Numbered from the stretch's first letter, positions 1 to 6,204 are shown. The stretch: DNA of 8,185 bases from an uncultured Eubacteriales bacterium (GCA_900316925.1 ONEU01000004.1:1-8185); one strand, 5' to 3'. Notes: generated by a model not told the origin, from the sequence alone. Made by a program: numbers and translations.

Positions 1-65
1 ATGTTAGCGACATAGAAGTTTCGCCTTACCACAAACAGAGTGAGCGTAAGCGAACGACAGCGTGA
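1..65 (+). CDS. possible 3' end of an unidentified upstream gene
   Basis: Reading from base 3, twenty codons stay open and end at a TGA at 63-65. The predicted tail is short and basic, ending SERKRTTA. The other two forward frames stop within the first few codons, so if a gene enters from the left on this strand, this is its frame. Twenty codons are too few to identify a product, and an open stretch of this length can occur by chance. The GC-rich hairpin beginning at 68, just after the stop, fits a gene end. I do not recognise the protein. Confidence 0.25.
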   Translation, partial: VSDIEVSPYHKQSERKRTTA

Positions 66-66
66 C

Positions 67-93
67 TACACAGCGGCGGGGCGCCGCGGTGTG
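67..93 (+). repeat. GC-rich inverted repeat (hairpin) upstream of the tyrA promoter
   Basis: ACAC (68-71) and GCGGCG (73-78) pair with CGCCGC (82-87) and GTGT (89-92), leaving a GGG loop and one A/G mismatch. The hairpin would be very stable, but no T-run follows it, so it is not a classic intrinsic terminator. It may mark the 3' end of the upstream transcript or act as an RNA-stabilising stem. Confidence 0.45.
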
Positions 94-111
94 ACATGGG
101 ACCGGAGCGGG

Positions 112-140
112 TTGAAAAATGGGGGTGGGCGTGGTATAAT
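112..140 (+). promoter_or_regulatory. strong sigma-A-type promoter for tyrA-aroB
   Basis: TTGAAA (112-117), a 17-base spacer and a perfect TATAAT (135-140), with a TGG extended -10 at 132-134. Transcription would start near 147, giving a leader of about 37 nt before the tyrA start codon. The leader carries GGAGG at 171-175, eight bases before the ATG. No operator or riboswitch is recognisable in this short leader. Confidence 0.85.
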
Positions 141-183
141 GGGGGCGTCAGGGAAATGAAAGGATCAGAGGGAGGAAAAGAGA

Positions 184-1014
184 ATGAAGATTGTAATAGC
201 AGGCCTGGGCATCATCGGAGGATCGCTTGCCAAGGCTATCAAAAAATATACCGATAGCTATGTTTATGGGATGAACCGTAGTCCTGAACCGCTCCGTCAG
301 GCAATGGAATGTGGCGCAATTGACGAGATCGGCGGCACCGAAGCTCTCCGTCAGGCGGATGTCCTGATTCTGGGAATCTATCCGGAGGCGGCGGTAGAGT
401 TTGTGCGCCGCCATGCCGGTGACATCAATAAGGACTGCGTGGTGATTGATACCGCCGGAATCAAGTCGGAAATCTGCCCGCAGCTGGCGGCACTTGCAGA
501 GGAACACGGCTTTTCCTATGTGGGCTTCCATCCGATGGCCGGCAAGGAAAAGAACGGCTTTGGCGTGAGTGAGGCTGACCTGTTCCAGGACGCCAGCGCG
601 ATTCTTATCCCCGGTATGGCTCCTCATGCCGCCGTGGAGCGGATCGCCGGACTGTGCCGGAAAATCGGCTTCGGACGGGTGGTCTATTCTACGCCGGAGG
701 AGCACGACAGAATGATCTCCTTTTCCTCCCAGCTTCCCCATGTGATCGCCTGTGCGTATGTGTTCAGCCCCAACTGCCCTAAGCATAAGGGCTTCTCGGC
801 AGGAAGCTACCGGGATGTCTCCAGAGTGGCGAGCATCAATGCACCGCTCTGGTCGGAACTGTTTATCGAAAACAAAAAACCCCTGGTGCAGGAGATCAAT
901 ACCATGATCGACAACCTCGCACAGATCAGGGACGGTATTGAAAAGGGAGACCGGGAGGAGCTGGCATCGCTGCTCCTCCGCGCAAAGCTCATCAAGGAGG
1001 CTCTGGGAGAATGA
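184..1014 (+). CDS. tyrA: prephenate/arogenate dehydrogenase (TyrA family)
   Basis: This enzyme oxidatively decarboxylates prephenate (or arogenate) to the tyrosine precursor in the cytoplasm. The 276-residue protein opens with a Rossmann dinucleotide-binding motif, GLGIIGGS at residues 7-14. It carries the family signature HPMAG (116-120, with the likely catalytic His116), SQLPH (182-186, a second conserved His) and YRDVSRVA (209-216), in the C-terminal helical domain that forms the dimer and the substrate pocket. There is no fused chorismate mutase at the N-terminus and no ACT domain at the C-terminus, so it is a minimal single-function form. The end of the second strand reads GMNRS (29-33) rather than showing the acidic residue usual in NAD-specific enzymes, which hints at NADP use (inference). 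The start is supported by GGAGG eight bases upstream and by the Rossmann fold beginning at residue 2. Its stop overlaps the aroB start (ATGA), implying translational coupling in one operon. Confidence 0.93.
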   Translation: MKIVIAGLGIIGGSLAKAIKKYTDSYVYGMNRSPEPLRQAMECGAIDEIGGTEALRQADVLILGIYPEAAVEFVRRHAGDINKDCVVIDTAGIKSEICPQLAALAEEHGFSYVGFHPMAGKEKNGFGVSEADLFQDASAILIPGMAPHAAVERIAGLCRKIGFGRVVYSTPEEHDRMISFSSQLPHVIACAYVFSPNCPKHKGFSAGSYRDVSRVASINAPLWSELFIENKKPLVQEINTMIDNLAQIRDGIEKGDREELASLLLRAKLIKEALGE

Positions 1015-2057
1015 AAACCATCGAAGTACATACCGGCAGGCCCTACGATATCCTCATGGAACGGGGAATCCTCAGCCGGGCAGGAGACTTTATCCGTCCG
1101 CTGACAGGGGCTATCCGTGCCGTTATCGTGAGCGACAGCCATGTGGCACCCCTCTATGCCGATCAGGTGGCGGCGTCTTTGCGGCAGAACGGCTTTGAGA
1201 CTTCACTGTTTGTCTTTGAGGCCGGAGAAGCTTCCAAGCGTCTTGCCACCATTGAACGTCTGTACCTCCACCTGTTTGAACATGATATCACCCGTACCGA
1301 CCTGATCGTGGCTCTGGGCGGCGGTGTGACAGGTGATATGGCAGGCTTTGCGGCGGCAAGCTATCTGCGGGGCATCGACTTCGTGCAGATTCCCACCAGC
1401 CTGCTGGCACAGGTGGATTCCTCCGTCGGCGGTAAAACAGGCGTGGACCTGCCGGGCGGGAAGAACCTGGTGGGCGCTTTCTGGCAGCCCGTCCGGGTGC
1501 TGATCGACCCCGATACCCTTCAGACGCTGCCGAAGACCTTCTTCCGTGACGGTCTGGGCGAGGTGGTGAAGTACGGCTGTATCCGCAGCCGGAAGCTGTT
1601 TGAACGCCTGGAACAGGAGGATGCCGCCGAGGTGATCGAGGACGTGATCTTTGAATGTGTCTCCATCAAGCGAGATGTGGTGGAGCGTGACGAGCGGGAT
1701 ACCGGTGAACGTGCGATCCTGAACTTCGGCCATACCCTGGGTCATGCGCTGGAGAAGCTGGGCGGCTACACGGAGCTGACGCACGGTGAAGCGGTGGCGG
1801 CAGGGGCAGCCATCCTCACCCGACTGACTGAGCACAAGGGACTGACCGAAGAGGGCACCTCTGCCCGGCTGGAAGCCCTGCTGGAAAAATACGGTCTGCC
1901 CACCGGGAGCCGTTATCCGCTGACGGAGATTCTCTCCGCTACCCGGGGTGATAAGAAGAGTACCGGCAAGAGCCTGAACTTCGTGTTCCTGAGAAACATC
2001 GGGGAATGCTATACGCAGAAGGTTCCCACGGACGGATTGGTGGAGTTCTTCGGATAA
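1011..2057 (+). CDS. aroB: 3-dehydroquinate synthase
   Basis: AroB converts DAHP to 3-dehydroquinate, the second step of the shikimate pathway, using NAD and a divalent metal (usually zinc). The 348 residues match the usual family length. NAD-binding and substrate motifs are clear: GGGVTGDMAGF (103-113), DSSVGGKTGVDLPGGKN (136-152) and GLGEVVKYG (181-189). The expected metal ligands are Glu184, His241 within NFGHTLGHALE (238-248) and His258 within THGEA. Lys187, Asn238 and His245 match other known active-site positions. The ATG at 1011 overlaps the tyrA TGA, and AAGGAGG at 994-1000, inside the end of tyrA, is its ribosome binding site. It is the last gene of the operon: a hairpin terminator follows about 40 bases after the stop. 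Pairing an early shikimate step with the tyrosine-branch dehydrogenase makes this an aromatic amino-acid supply operon. Confidence 0.97.
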   Translation: MKTIEVHTGRPYDILMERGILSRAGDFIRPLTGAIRAVIVSDSHVAPLYADQVAASLRQNGFETSLFVFEAGEASKRLATIERLYLHLFEHDITRTDLIVALGGGVTGDMAGFAAASYLRGIDFVQIPTSLLAQVDSSVGGKTGVDLPGGKNLVGAFWQPVRVLIDPDTLQTLPKTFFRDGLGEVVKYGCIRSRKLFERLEQEDAAEVIEDVIFECVSIKRDVVERDERDTGERAILNFGHTLGHALEKLGGYTELTHGEAVAAGAAILTRLTEHKGLTEEGTSARLEALLEKYGLPTGSRYPLTEILSATRGDKKSTGKSLNFVFLRNIGECYTQKVPTDGLVEFFG

Positions 2058-2097
2058 CGGTAAACAGTACCTATATATAAGTTATCAATACGACAGG

Positions 2098-2134
2098 AAG
2101 CTGTCCCGCTGCATGGCGCACGGGACGGCTTTTT
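2098..2134 (+). terminator. intrinsic terminator of the tyrA-aroB operon
   Basis: The arms AGCTGTCCCG (2099-2108) and CGGGACGGCT (2121-2130) form a ten-pair stem with one T-G wobble, and TTTTT follows at 2130-2134. Part of the loop can pair further (TGC 2110-2112 with GCA 2118-2120). It separates the aromatic operon from the sigma factor promoter about 34 bases downstream. Confidence 0.85.
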
Positions 2135-2155
2135 GGCGTGTCCGGAAAAATATGG

Positions 2156-2196
2156 AAAAAATTTTTCTTGCCTGCACGAAAACGAGGGTTTACAAT
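2156..2196 (+). promoter_or_regulatory. sigma-A-like promoter of the ECF sigma factor gene
   Basis: TTGCCT (2168-2173), a 17-base spacer and TACAAT (2191-2196), with an A6T5 tract (2156-2166) directly upstream that could serve as an UP-like element. Transcription would start near 2203, about 22 nt before the TTG start codon. I see no convincing ECF-type promoter here, which suggests housekeeping transcription rather than simple autoactivation. That is inference from motif reading only. Confidence 0.6.
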
Positions 2197-2224
2197 CGTT
2201 TTATTAGTGAAAGGAGGTTTTCAC

Positions 2225-2731
2225 TTGGAAACTAATTTCGTCGACGAAATTCCTTCCGCGGAGGAACGCTCCGCTTTGATAGAACGCGTTATCCGGCAGT
2301 ATGCCGATATGATTTACCGTATTGCCTGTCAGCATACCGACAGCGAGTCGGATGCCGAAGATATCCTGCAGGAGGTGAGCATTGCGCTGGTGACAAAGGA
2401 TGCTCCGCTCCATGACGAGACCCACCTCAGACATTGGCTGGTCCGGGTGACGGTCAATAAATGTCACGATCTCTACCGTCACAACCAGCGTTTCCGGACA
2501 GAATCGCTGGACGACCACATGGATACCCCCGCCGGTAAGCCGGACGAGGTGATGGAGGAGATCCGGCAGCTTCCCGAGCTTTACCGCAACATCATCTACC
2601 TATATTACTATGAAAACTTTACCATACAGGATATTGCACAGGCACTGCATAAAAACGCCAATACCATCAGCTCCGGCTTGCAGAGAGCCAGGAAACAGCT
2701 GAAGAAAATACTTACGGAGGAGGGTGTATGA
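2225..2731 (+). CDS. ECF-type RNA polymerase sigma factor (sigma-70 family), TTG start
   Basis: This is a small alternative sigma factor that redirects RNA polymerase to a dedicated set of promoters. From the TTG start it has 168 residues, typical of the ECF group. Region 2 spans about residues 24-88: YADMIYRIACQ, then DAEDILQEV for core binding, then the -10-recognising segment around WLVRVTVNKCHDLYR. Region 4 spans about 110-165: LPELYRNIIYLYYYENFTIQDIA leads into the helix-turn-helix around residues 133-154, which contacts the -35 element. Region 3 is absent, as expected. The TTG at 2225 is preferred because AAGGAGG (2211-2217) lies seven bases upstream, behind a matching promoter. An in-frame GTG at 2138 would add 29 residues with no ribosome binding site and would start almost on the upstream terminator. 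Its stop lies one base before the next gene, the usual sigma/anti-sigma arrangement. The regulon cannot be inferred. Confidence 0.9.
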   Translation: METNFVDEIPSAEERSALIERVIRQYADMIYRIACQHTDSESDAEDILQEVSIALVTKDAPLHDETHLRHWLVRVTVNKCHDLYRHNQRFRTESLDDHMDTPAGKPDEVMEEIRQLPELYRNIIYLYYYENFTIQDIAQALHKNANTISSGLQRARKQLKKILTEEGV

Positions 2732-2732
2732 G

Positions 2733-3935
2733 ATGAAAACAAATCCCTATACCAATAGAATGGATCAGATCAAAGCCCCGCAGGATGCCGTTGACAGGGC
2801 TGTCAAAGCGGCACTGGAGGCAGACAGCGATCAACAGAAGGAAAACGGAAAGGTAATCCGTATGGATGCAGTGATGAATAATAGCCGGCAGACCCGACGG
2901 ACCGGAAAGAGCCGTCGGATGATCCGGGTGGTCTCCGCTGTGGCAGCCTGTGCGGTACTTGCCGCCGGCGTAACGGTGGCAAGCGTTATGACCGGAAACA
3001 ACGGCAAGGGAGCCGTTCACAACGGATTTTCCCTGACCGCCAATGCCGCCGCTCTGAAAAAGGGGAGCACGATTGATATCCTTTCCATTAAAGCATCGGA
3101 GCCCAGCGGCACCTGGAGTATGGAAAGCGACGGCGTGACCGGTTCTGCGGTGATGGAGGAATACCTGACCTTTACGGTGGACTGCAAGGGTGAGAACATC
3201 AAAAGCGTGAACTACCGGGTGCATAACGGCGTGTTCTGTCTCGGCTCCTGGCAGACGGTGATGGAGGAGGGCAGCGAGAAATGTACCAAGTACCGTTTCA
3301 GCACCGCCGGCGATCAGGCAGAGACGGTTCCTGCCTCTAAGGAAAATATGAACCAGCCGGACGATCAGCAGCCCAGTGCGGTGGATACCGGAAGCAACGT
3401 GGAGCTGTCCTGGAACAATCTCTACACCGCCTACACGGTTCCCTATGACAAGCAGAATATGCTTTCGTCCTATGCGGCAGACATGGCGTCAGCCAGCTTC
3501 TATGATCCCGACGGGATCGCCATCAAAACCGACTACCCTTCCTGTGCGATTGCTACCTGCCTGAGCACAAACGATAAGGAGCTCAGTCAGGACGTGAAGA
3601 ACGCTGTGTTTCACTACAACAAGAGTGTGATAGATGATGTCGAGGGCAAGTCCGCTTATGCGGAATATGTCATGGGCGAATACGATAAGGCACGGCAGAA
3701 CGGTCACGAGGAGCCTTCCGGTTTGATGGAATATGAGGAGTTCGAAGCAAAGAATTACAGCAGCACCTTTGATAAGGATAAGGATTTCAAGATCGTCTAT
3801 GACGAGATGATCAACGATATCACCATCGACGTTACCGTGACGTACAATGACGGTGCCACCGAAACCAGCACGATGAAGCTCTCCTGCGAAAAAGTTGAAA
3901 ATGGTATTGTCACCGTGGGGGCAGAACTGGTATAA
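2733..3935 (+). CDS. membrane-anchored probable anti-sigma factor / extracytoplasmic sensor
   Basis: This is a 400-residue protein with three parts. Residues 1-62 are cytoplasmic and charged, containing DQIKAPQDAVDRAVKAAL, a short helical segment resembling the N-termini of Firmicute anti-sigma proteins. One hydrophobic segment follows at about 63-87 after a KSRRMIR positive patch, so the rest should lie outside the cell. The outer domain (about 88-400) has six cysteines (151, 169, 184, 271, 276, 385), an acidic Gln/Asp-rich linker near 205-220 and predicted beta-rich stretches. By position it should hold the sigma factor at the membrane and release it on an external signal; that role is inferred and the signal is unknown. 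The ATG at 2733 is chosen because AGGAGG (2718-2723) sits nine bases upstream. A GTG at 2724 is too close to the ribosome binding site. The gene follows the sigma stop by one base. Confidence 0.75.
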   Translation: MKTNPYTNRMDQIKAPQDAVDRAVKAALEADSDQQKENGKVIRMDAVMNNSRQTRRTGKSRRMIRVVSAVAACAVLAAGVTVASVMTGNNGKGAVHNGFSLTANAAALKKGSTIDILSIKASEPSGTWSMESDGVTGSAVMEEYLTFTVDCKGENIKSVNYRVHNGVFCLGSWQTVMEEGSEKCTKYRFSTAGDQAETVPASKENMNQPDDQQPSAVDTGSNVELSWNNLYTAYTVPYDKQNMLSSYAADMASASFYDPDGIAIKTDYPSCAIATCLSTNDKELSQDVKNAVFHYNKSVIDDVEGKSAYAEYVMGEYDKARQNGHEEPSGLMEYEEFEAKNYSSTFDKDKDFKIVYDEMINDITIDVTVTYNDGATETSTMKLSCEKVENGIVTVGAELV

Positions 3936-3936
3936 T
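3907..3936 (+). promoter_or_regulatory. promoter for the paralogous membrane-protein pair, overlapping the anti-sigma stop
   Basis: TTGTCA (3907-3912), an 18-base spacer and a perfect TATAAT (3931-3936), with a TGG extended -10 at 3928-3930. The TAA stop codon of the preceding gene (3933-3935) lies inside the -10 hexamer. The predicted start near 3943 gives a leader of about 38 nt. No terminator is visible between the genes, so read-through from the sigma operon also remains possible. Confidence 0.65.
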
Positions 3937-3951
3937 AGTCTCACATCAACA

Positions 3952-3964
3952 GCGGCAGGGCCGC
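3952..3964 (+). repeat. short hairpin in the leader just before the first membrane-protein gene
   Basis: GCGGC (3952-3956) and GCCGC (3960-3964) pair across an AGG loop. The hairpin lies directly before the ribosome binding site GGGAGG (3965-3970), with no T-run, so it is not a terminator. It could affect mRNA stability or ribosome access, but this is weakly supported. Confidence 0.3.
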
Positions 3965-3980
3965 GGGAGGGGAAGAGCGT

Positions 3981-4922
3981 ATGCCGGACAGGAAGATTCT
4001 GCGGGAAAAGGGCTTTGAAATCTTTGAGGAGACGTTTTATCATCGGCGGTTCCGTGATATAGAGATGATTCTGACGGAGGAGGACGGCGTGCTGGTACTG
4101 TTTGTGCCCTGCGCCACCCCGCAGATTGACGAGGAGGCGGTGATCCACCGCTTCCTCGCCGAACAGTTTGCCAATGAGGAACACTTCCGGGCGGAATACC
4201 ATGACCGGCATATCAGCGTGAAATGTCCGGGGGAGGAGGTGTGTTCCCTCGGCGAATCCCTTGACACGGTGCTGCCGCTGGCGGAGCGTGTGATCACGGA
4301 GTTTGATATGCTGCCGGCGTGTATGAAGTGCGGCAGGGTGATGCCGGTGGAGCTGCGCAGCCTTGAAGGCAGCCCCTGCACCGTCTGCGGCGTATGTGTC
4401 GGTGAGCTGTCGCTGGATGAGAAGAAGGCAAAGCTCCTGGAGGAACAGCGGAAGCGCTATGAGAATGAATACACGGTAGCCAATATCCAGAAGCGGCCGG
4501 TCAAAGCATCCATCAAAGCCGGTGTGATCGCCGGTGCCATGACCAGTGTGGTAGGCTTTGTGTATATGATGATCGGCTGTCTGTTTCTGGGAATGCTCTC
4601 ACAGATCATTTTCTGGGCGCTGGGCGGTCTTGCCGGATTCATTACCATCCGCAATCTCAATAAGATTTCCCATATTTCGGTGTTCTTGCGGTTCGTGATC
4701 GGAAATATCAGCGCACTGGTTACTTTGTTTATTCTGTCCGGCATCAGTTTTCTTTTTCTGAATGCAGTGGAATATCAGGGGCAGTTTCTAACGGTGTTTG
4801 CCACCAACCTTCCGATCTTCTATCTCGGCAGTCCCGTTGCTTATATGGCGATTATGGGGCTTGGATTCTTTTTCGTGTCAGAATTTGTTTTCGGCTATAT
4901 TTTCCCCGGCAAGGGACGCTGA
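3981..4922 (+). CDS. zinc-ribbon-like four-segment membrane protein, paralogue 1 (unknown function)
   Basis: I do not recognise this 313-residue protein as a named family. Residues 1-108 form a soluble alpha/beta-looking domain with a FVPCATPQID stretch (41-50). A zinc-ribbon-like element follows, with knuckles CMKCG (114-118) and CGVC (136-139), 18 residues apart; an extra cysteine sits at 133. A charged helical linker (about 143-175, with LDEKKAKLLEEQRKRYENEY) leads to a hydrophobic C-terminal half with probably four membrane segments at about 178-200, 203-224, 236-262 and 283-308. The gene after it encodes a clear paralogue with the same layout and the same knuckle spacing. The start is supported by GGGAGG ten bases upstream. 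By position it could belong to the response controlled by the neighbouring sigma/anti-sigma pair, but its own promoter looks housekeeping-type. No function is assigned. Confidence 0.85.
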   Translation: MPDRKILREKGFEIFEETFYHRRFRDIEMILTEEDGVLVLFVPCATPQIDEEAVIHRFLAEQFANEEHFRAEYHDRHISVKCPGEEVCSLGESLDTVLPLAERVITEFDMLPACMKCGRVMPVELRSLEGSPCTVCGVCVGELSLDEKKAKLLEEQRKRYENEYTVANIQKRPVKASIKAGVIAGAMTSVVGFVYMMIGCLFLGMLSQIIFWALGGLAGFITIRNLNKISHISVFLRFVIGNISALVTLFILSGISFLFLNAVEYQGQFLTVFATNLPIFYLGSPVAYMAIMGLGFFFVSEFVFGYIFPGKGR

Positions 4923-4967
4923 TCGTCCCGTTTAGTTCCGGTAAAACATCCGTCAGGAGGAGACGTT

Positions 4968-5894
4968 ATGACGATTCAGGAAATTTTGCACCAGCAGGGC
5001 TTCAAAACCGCTGCGCCCGGGTTCTTTATCAAGCTGCCCACAAAGGAAGAGGGCTACAATATTCTGCTGGAGGTTCAGGATAACCATCTGAAATTCAATG
5101 TGCCGTGTGCATCCGTGAAGGTCGATTATGAGCCGGAGATCGAGACGTTCATCCACAGTCATCTGGAGGGGAGCAGCTGCGTGAAGGCGACCTTCCGACA
5201 GCGCATGATGGAGCTGCACTATTACTTTACCAATGAAGAGGAAGCCGCCGCCGCCGTGACAGCGGCACAGGAGCTGATTGCTCTTGTTGACAAGGAATAT
5301 GACCTGTTGTCGGTGTGTACCCAGTGCGGCAGAATCGGAAGGGTCAATGCGGTGCTGCGGGACGGCGCCTGGCAGACGGTCTGCGGTGTGTGTGCCGACG
5401 ACCGTGCCCTCCATCTCAGCCATGAACGGATGAATGAAAGAAACCGGGAGAAAGCGAAGAAGACCGAAAAGCGACCCACCACCAGATTCCTGCTGGCGGG
5501 TCTGGTTGCGGGGCTGTGGGCGTGCGGCATCGGATTGGGCTTTACCGTCATCAATCTGCTGCTGAGCGTCTTGAAGCTTGCGTCTGTTTCAGCGGGGGCG
5601 GTTGCGGGCTTCCTGGTGGTGCGCAATCTGCGCAGAATCTATCCGAAGCTTACCCTGCACGGCATGCTGCTTGCCAATTTGACGGCACTGATTACGATCG
5701 TGATCGTCTCACCGTTACTGGTTTATTTGTTCTGCGGGCTGATGGAGTTGATTATGTTCAATACGGCTTCTGTCCAGAATCCGATCCAGTACACGCAGGG
5801 GCAGGTAGGATATATGATACTGGGACTGATCGTGATGGGACTGTCGGAATTTGTTGCTGCTTACTGGCTGACGGAAGATATGGGGACAATGTAA
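4968..5894 (+). CDS. zinc-ribbon-like four-segment membrane protein, paralogue 2 (unknown function)
   Basis: This 308-residue protein has the same architecture as its upstream neighbour. The soluble N-terminal domain contains FNVPCASVKVD (43-53), against FVPCATPQID in the neighbour. The cysteine knuckles are CTQCG (117-121) and CGVC (139-142), again with 18 residues between them. A charged linker (about 150-172) is followed by probable membrane segments at about 173-198, 203-222, 229-258 and 278-302. Matching blocks include VAGFLVVRNLRRI against LAGFITIRNLNKI, and GLSEFV against FVSEFV. The pair therefore arose by an old duplication and has diverged considerably. AGGAGG (4955-4960) lies seven bases before the ATG, and the 45-base gap to the previous gene has no terminator, so the two are probably co-transcribed. 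Function unknown; the retained cysteines argue that both copies still bind metal. Confidence 0.85.
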   Translation: MTIQEILHQQGFKTAAPGFFIKLPTKEEGYNILLEVQDNHLKFNVPCASVKVDYEPEIETFIHSHLEGSSCVKATFRQRMMELHYYFTNEEEAAAAVTAAQELIALVDKEYDLLSVCTQCGRIGRVNAVLRDGAWQTVCGVCADDRALHLSHERMNERNREKAKKTEKRPTTRFLLAGLVAGLWACGIGLGFTVINLLLSVLKLASVSAGAVAGFLVVRNLRRIYPKLTLHGMLLANLTALITIVIVSPLLVYLFCGLMELIMFNTASVQNPIQYTQGQVGYMILGLIVMGLSEFVAAYWLTEDMGTM

Positions 5895-5920
5895 ATGTCG
5901 GGTACATAGATATGGTGGAT

Positions 5921-5968
5921 AGCGGAGACAGAGGCTGCATGAAGGCGGCGGAATGTCTCCGCTGTTTT
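5921..5968 (+). terminator. probable terminator after the paralogous membrane-protein pair
   Basis: Perfect ten-base arms AGCGGAGACA (5921-5930) and TGTCTCCGCT (5954-5963) enclose a 23-base loop. Inside it, GCTGC (5934-5938) can pair with GCGGC (5945-5949). Only TTTT follows (5965-5968), so termination may be partial. It lies 26 bases after the stop codon of paralogue 2. Confidence 0.65.
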
Positions 5969-6079
5969 GGTGATGGGGAAGTGTCCGTTGTGAAAAATGA
6001 CGGAAACAGGCTGGTGAGAAGGGCAAATTCAGGTGATTTGTCCTGTGTAAAACGTGGAATTTTTGCAGCATCTTATACA
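5969..6079 (+). other. intergenic stretch with no recognisable feature
   Basis: Together with the flanking terminator, phased tracts, promoter and leader, this belongs to a 573-base gap without a supported gene (5895-6467). In this part I see no promoter, hairpin or open frame with a ribosome binding site. A forward open frame crossing it (stop near 6172) begins inside paralogue 2 in another frame and has no initiation signal, so it is not reported as a gene. Confidence 0.5.
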
Positions 6080-6120
6080 AAAATTACAAGTAAAATTCTA
6101 CCAAAATTACAAAGAAAATT
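6080..6120 (+). repeat. 18-bp direct repeat and phased AAAATT tracts upstream of the S10 promoter
   Basis: AAAATTACAAGTAAAATT (6080-6097) is repeated as AAAATTACAAAGAAAATT (6103-6120), matching at 16 of 18 bases with a 23-base period. As a result AAAATT occurs four times, at 6080, 6092, 6103 and 6115, roughly one helical turn apart. A further A5 tract lies at 6124-6128, just before the -35 element. This fits intrinsically bent DNA or an UP element that raises transcription of the ribosomal protein operon. A protein-binding site is also possible. Confidence 0.65.
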
Positions 6121-6131
6121 TTCAAAAATGC

Positions 6132-6163
6132 TTGCAAAAGCAGGACCGCTGTGGTATTATAAT
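6132..6163 (+). promoter_or_regulatory. promoter of the S10 ribosomal protein operon
   Basis: TTGCAA (6132-6137), a 17-base spacer and TATTAT (6155-6160), preceded by a TGG extended -10 (6152-6154). An overlapping perfect TATAAT (6158-6163) would need a 20-base spacer, so the first register is preferred. The AT-rich phased tracts lie directly upstream. Transcription should begin around 6167, about 300 nt before rpsJ. The operon therefore does not depend on an upstream translation-factor cluster here. Confidence 0.75.
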
Positions 6164-6204
6164 GAAGCGTGACTGCGACAGATATGCGATGAAGCGGGAG
6201 GTTG

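Noticed and set aside
148..786. Minus-strand open frame of 212 codons opposite tyrA
   Set aside because: It is a mirror of a well-supported dehydrogenase gene, has no recognisable domain, and its composition looks like antisense of codon-biased DNA.
1203..1835. Minus-strand open frame of 210 codons opposite aroB
   Set aside because: It lies entirely within aroB, whose active-site motifs are intact, and shows no family features of its own.
2138..2224. N-terminal extension of the sigma factor from GTG 2138
   Set aside because: There is no ribosome binding site, the start lies almost on the upstream terminator and before the predicted promoter, and the added residues do not resemble sigma region 2.
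2724..2732. GTG 2724 as start of the anti-sigma gene
   Set aside because: It overlaps the ribosome binding site, leaving only about three bases of spacing. ATG 2733 has proper spacing.
3489..4211. Minus-strand open frame of 240 codons across the anti-sigma/membrane-protein junction
   Set aside because: It overlaps two plus-strand genes that have good ribosome binding sites, and it has no recognisable motif.
5516..6172. Plus-strand open frame of 218 codons overlapping paralogue 2 and the following gap
   Set aside because: It begins inside paralogue 2 in another frame, lacks a ribosome binding site, and runs through a terminator hairpin and the S10 promoter region.
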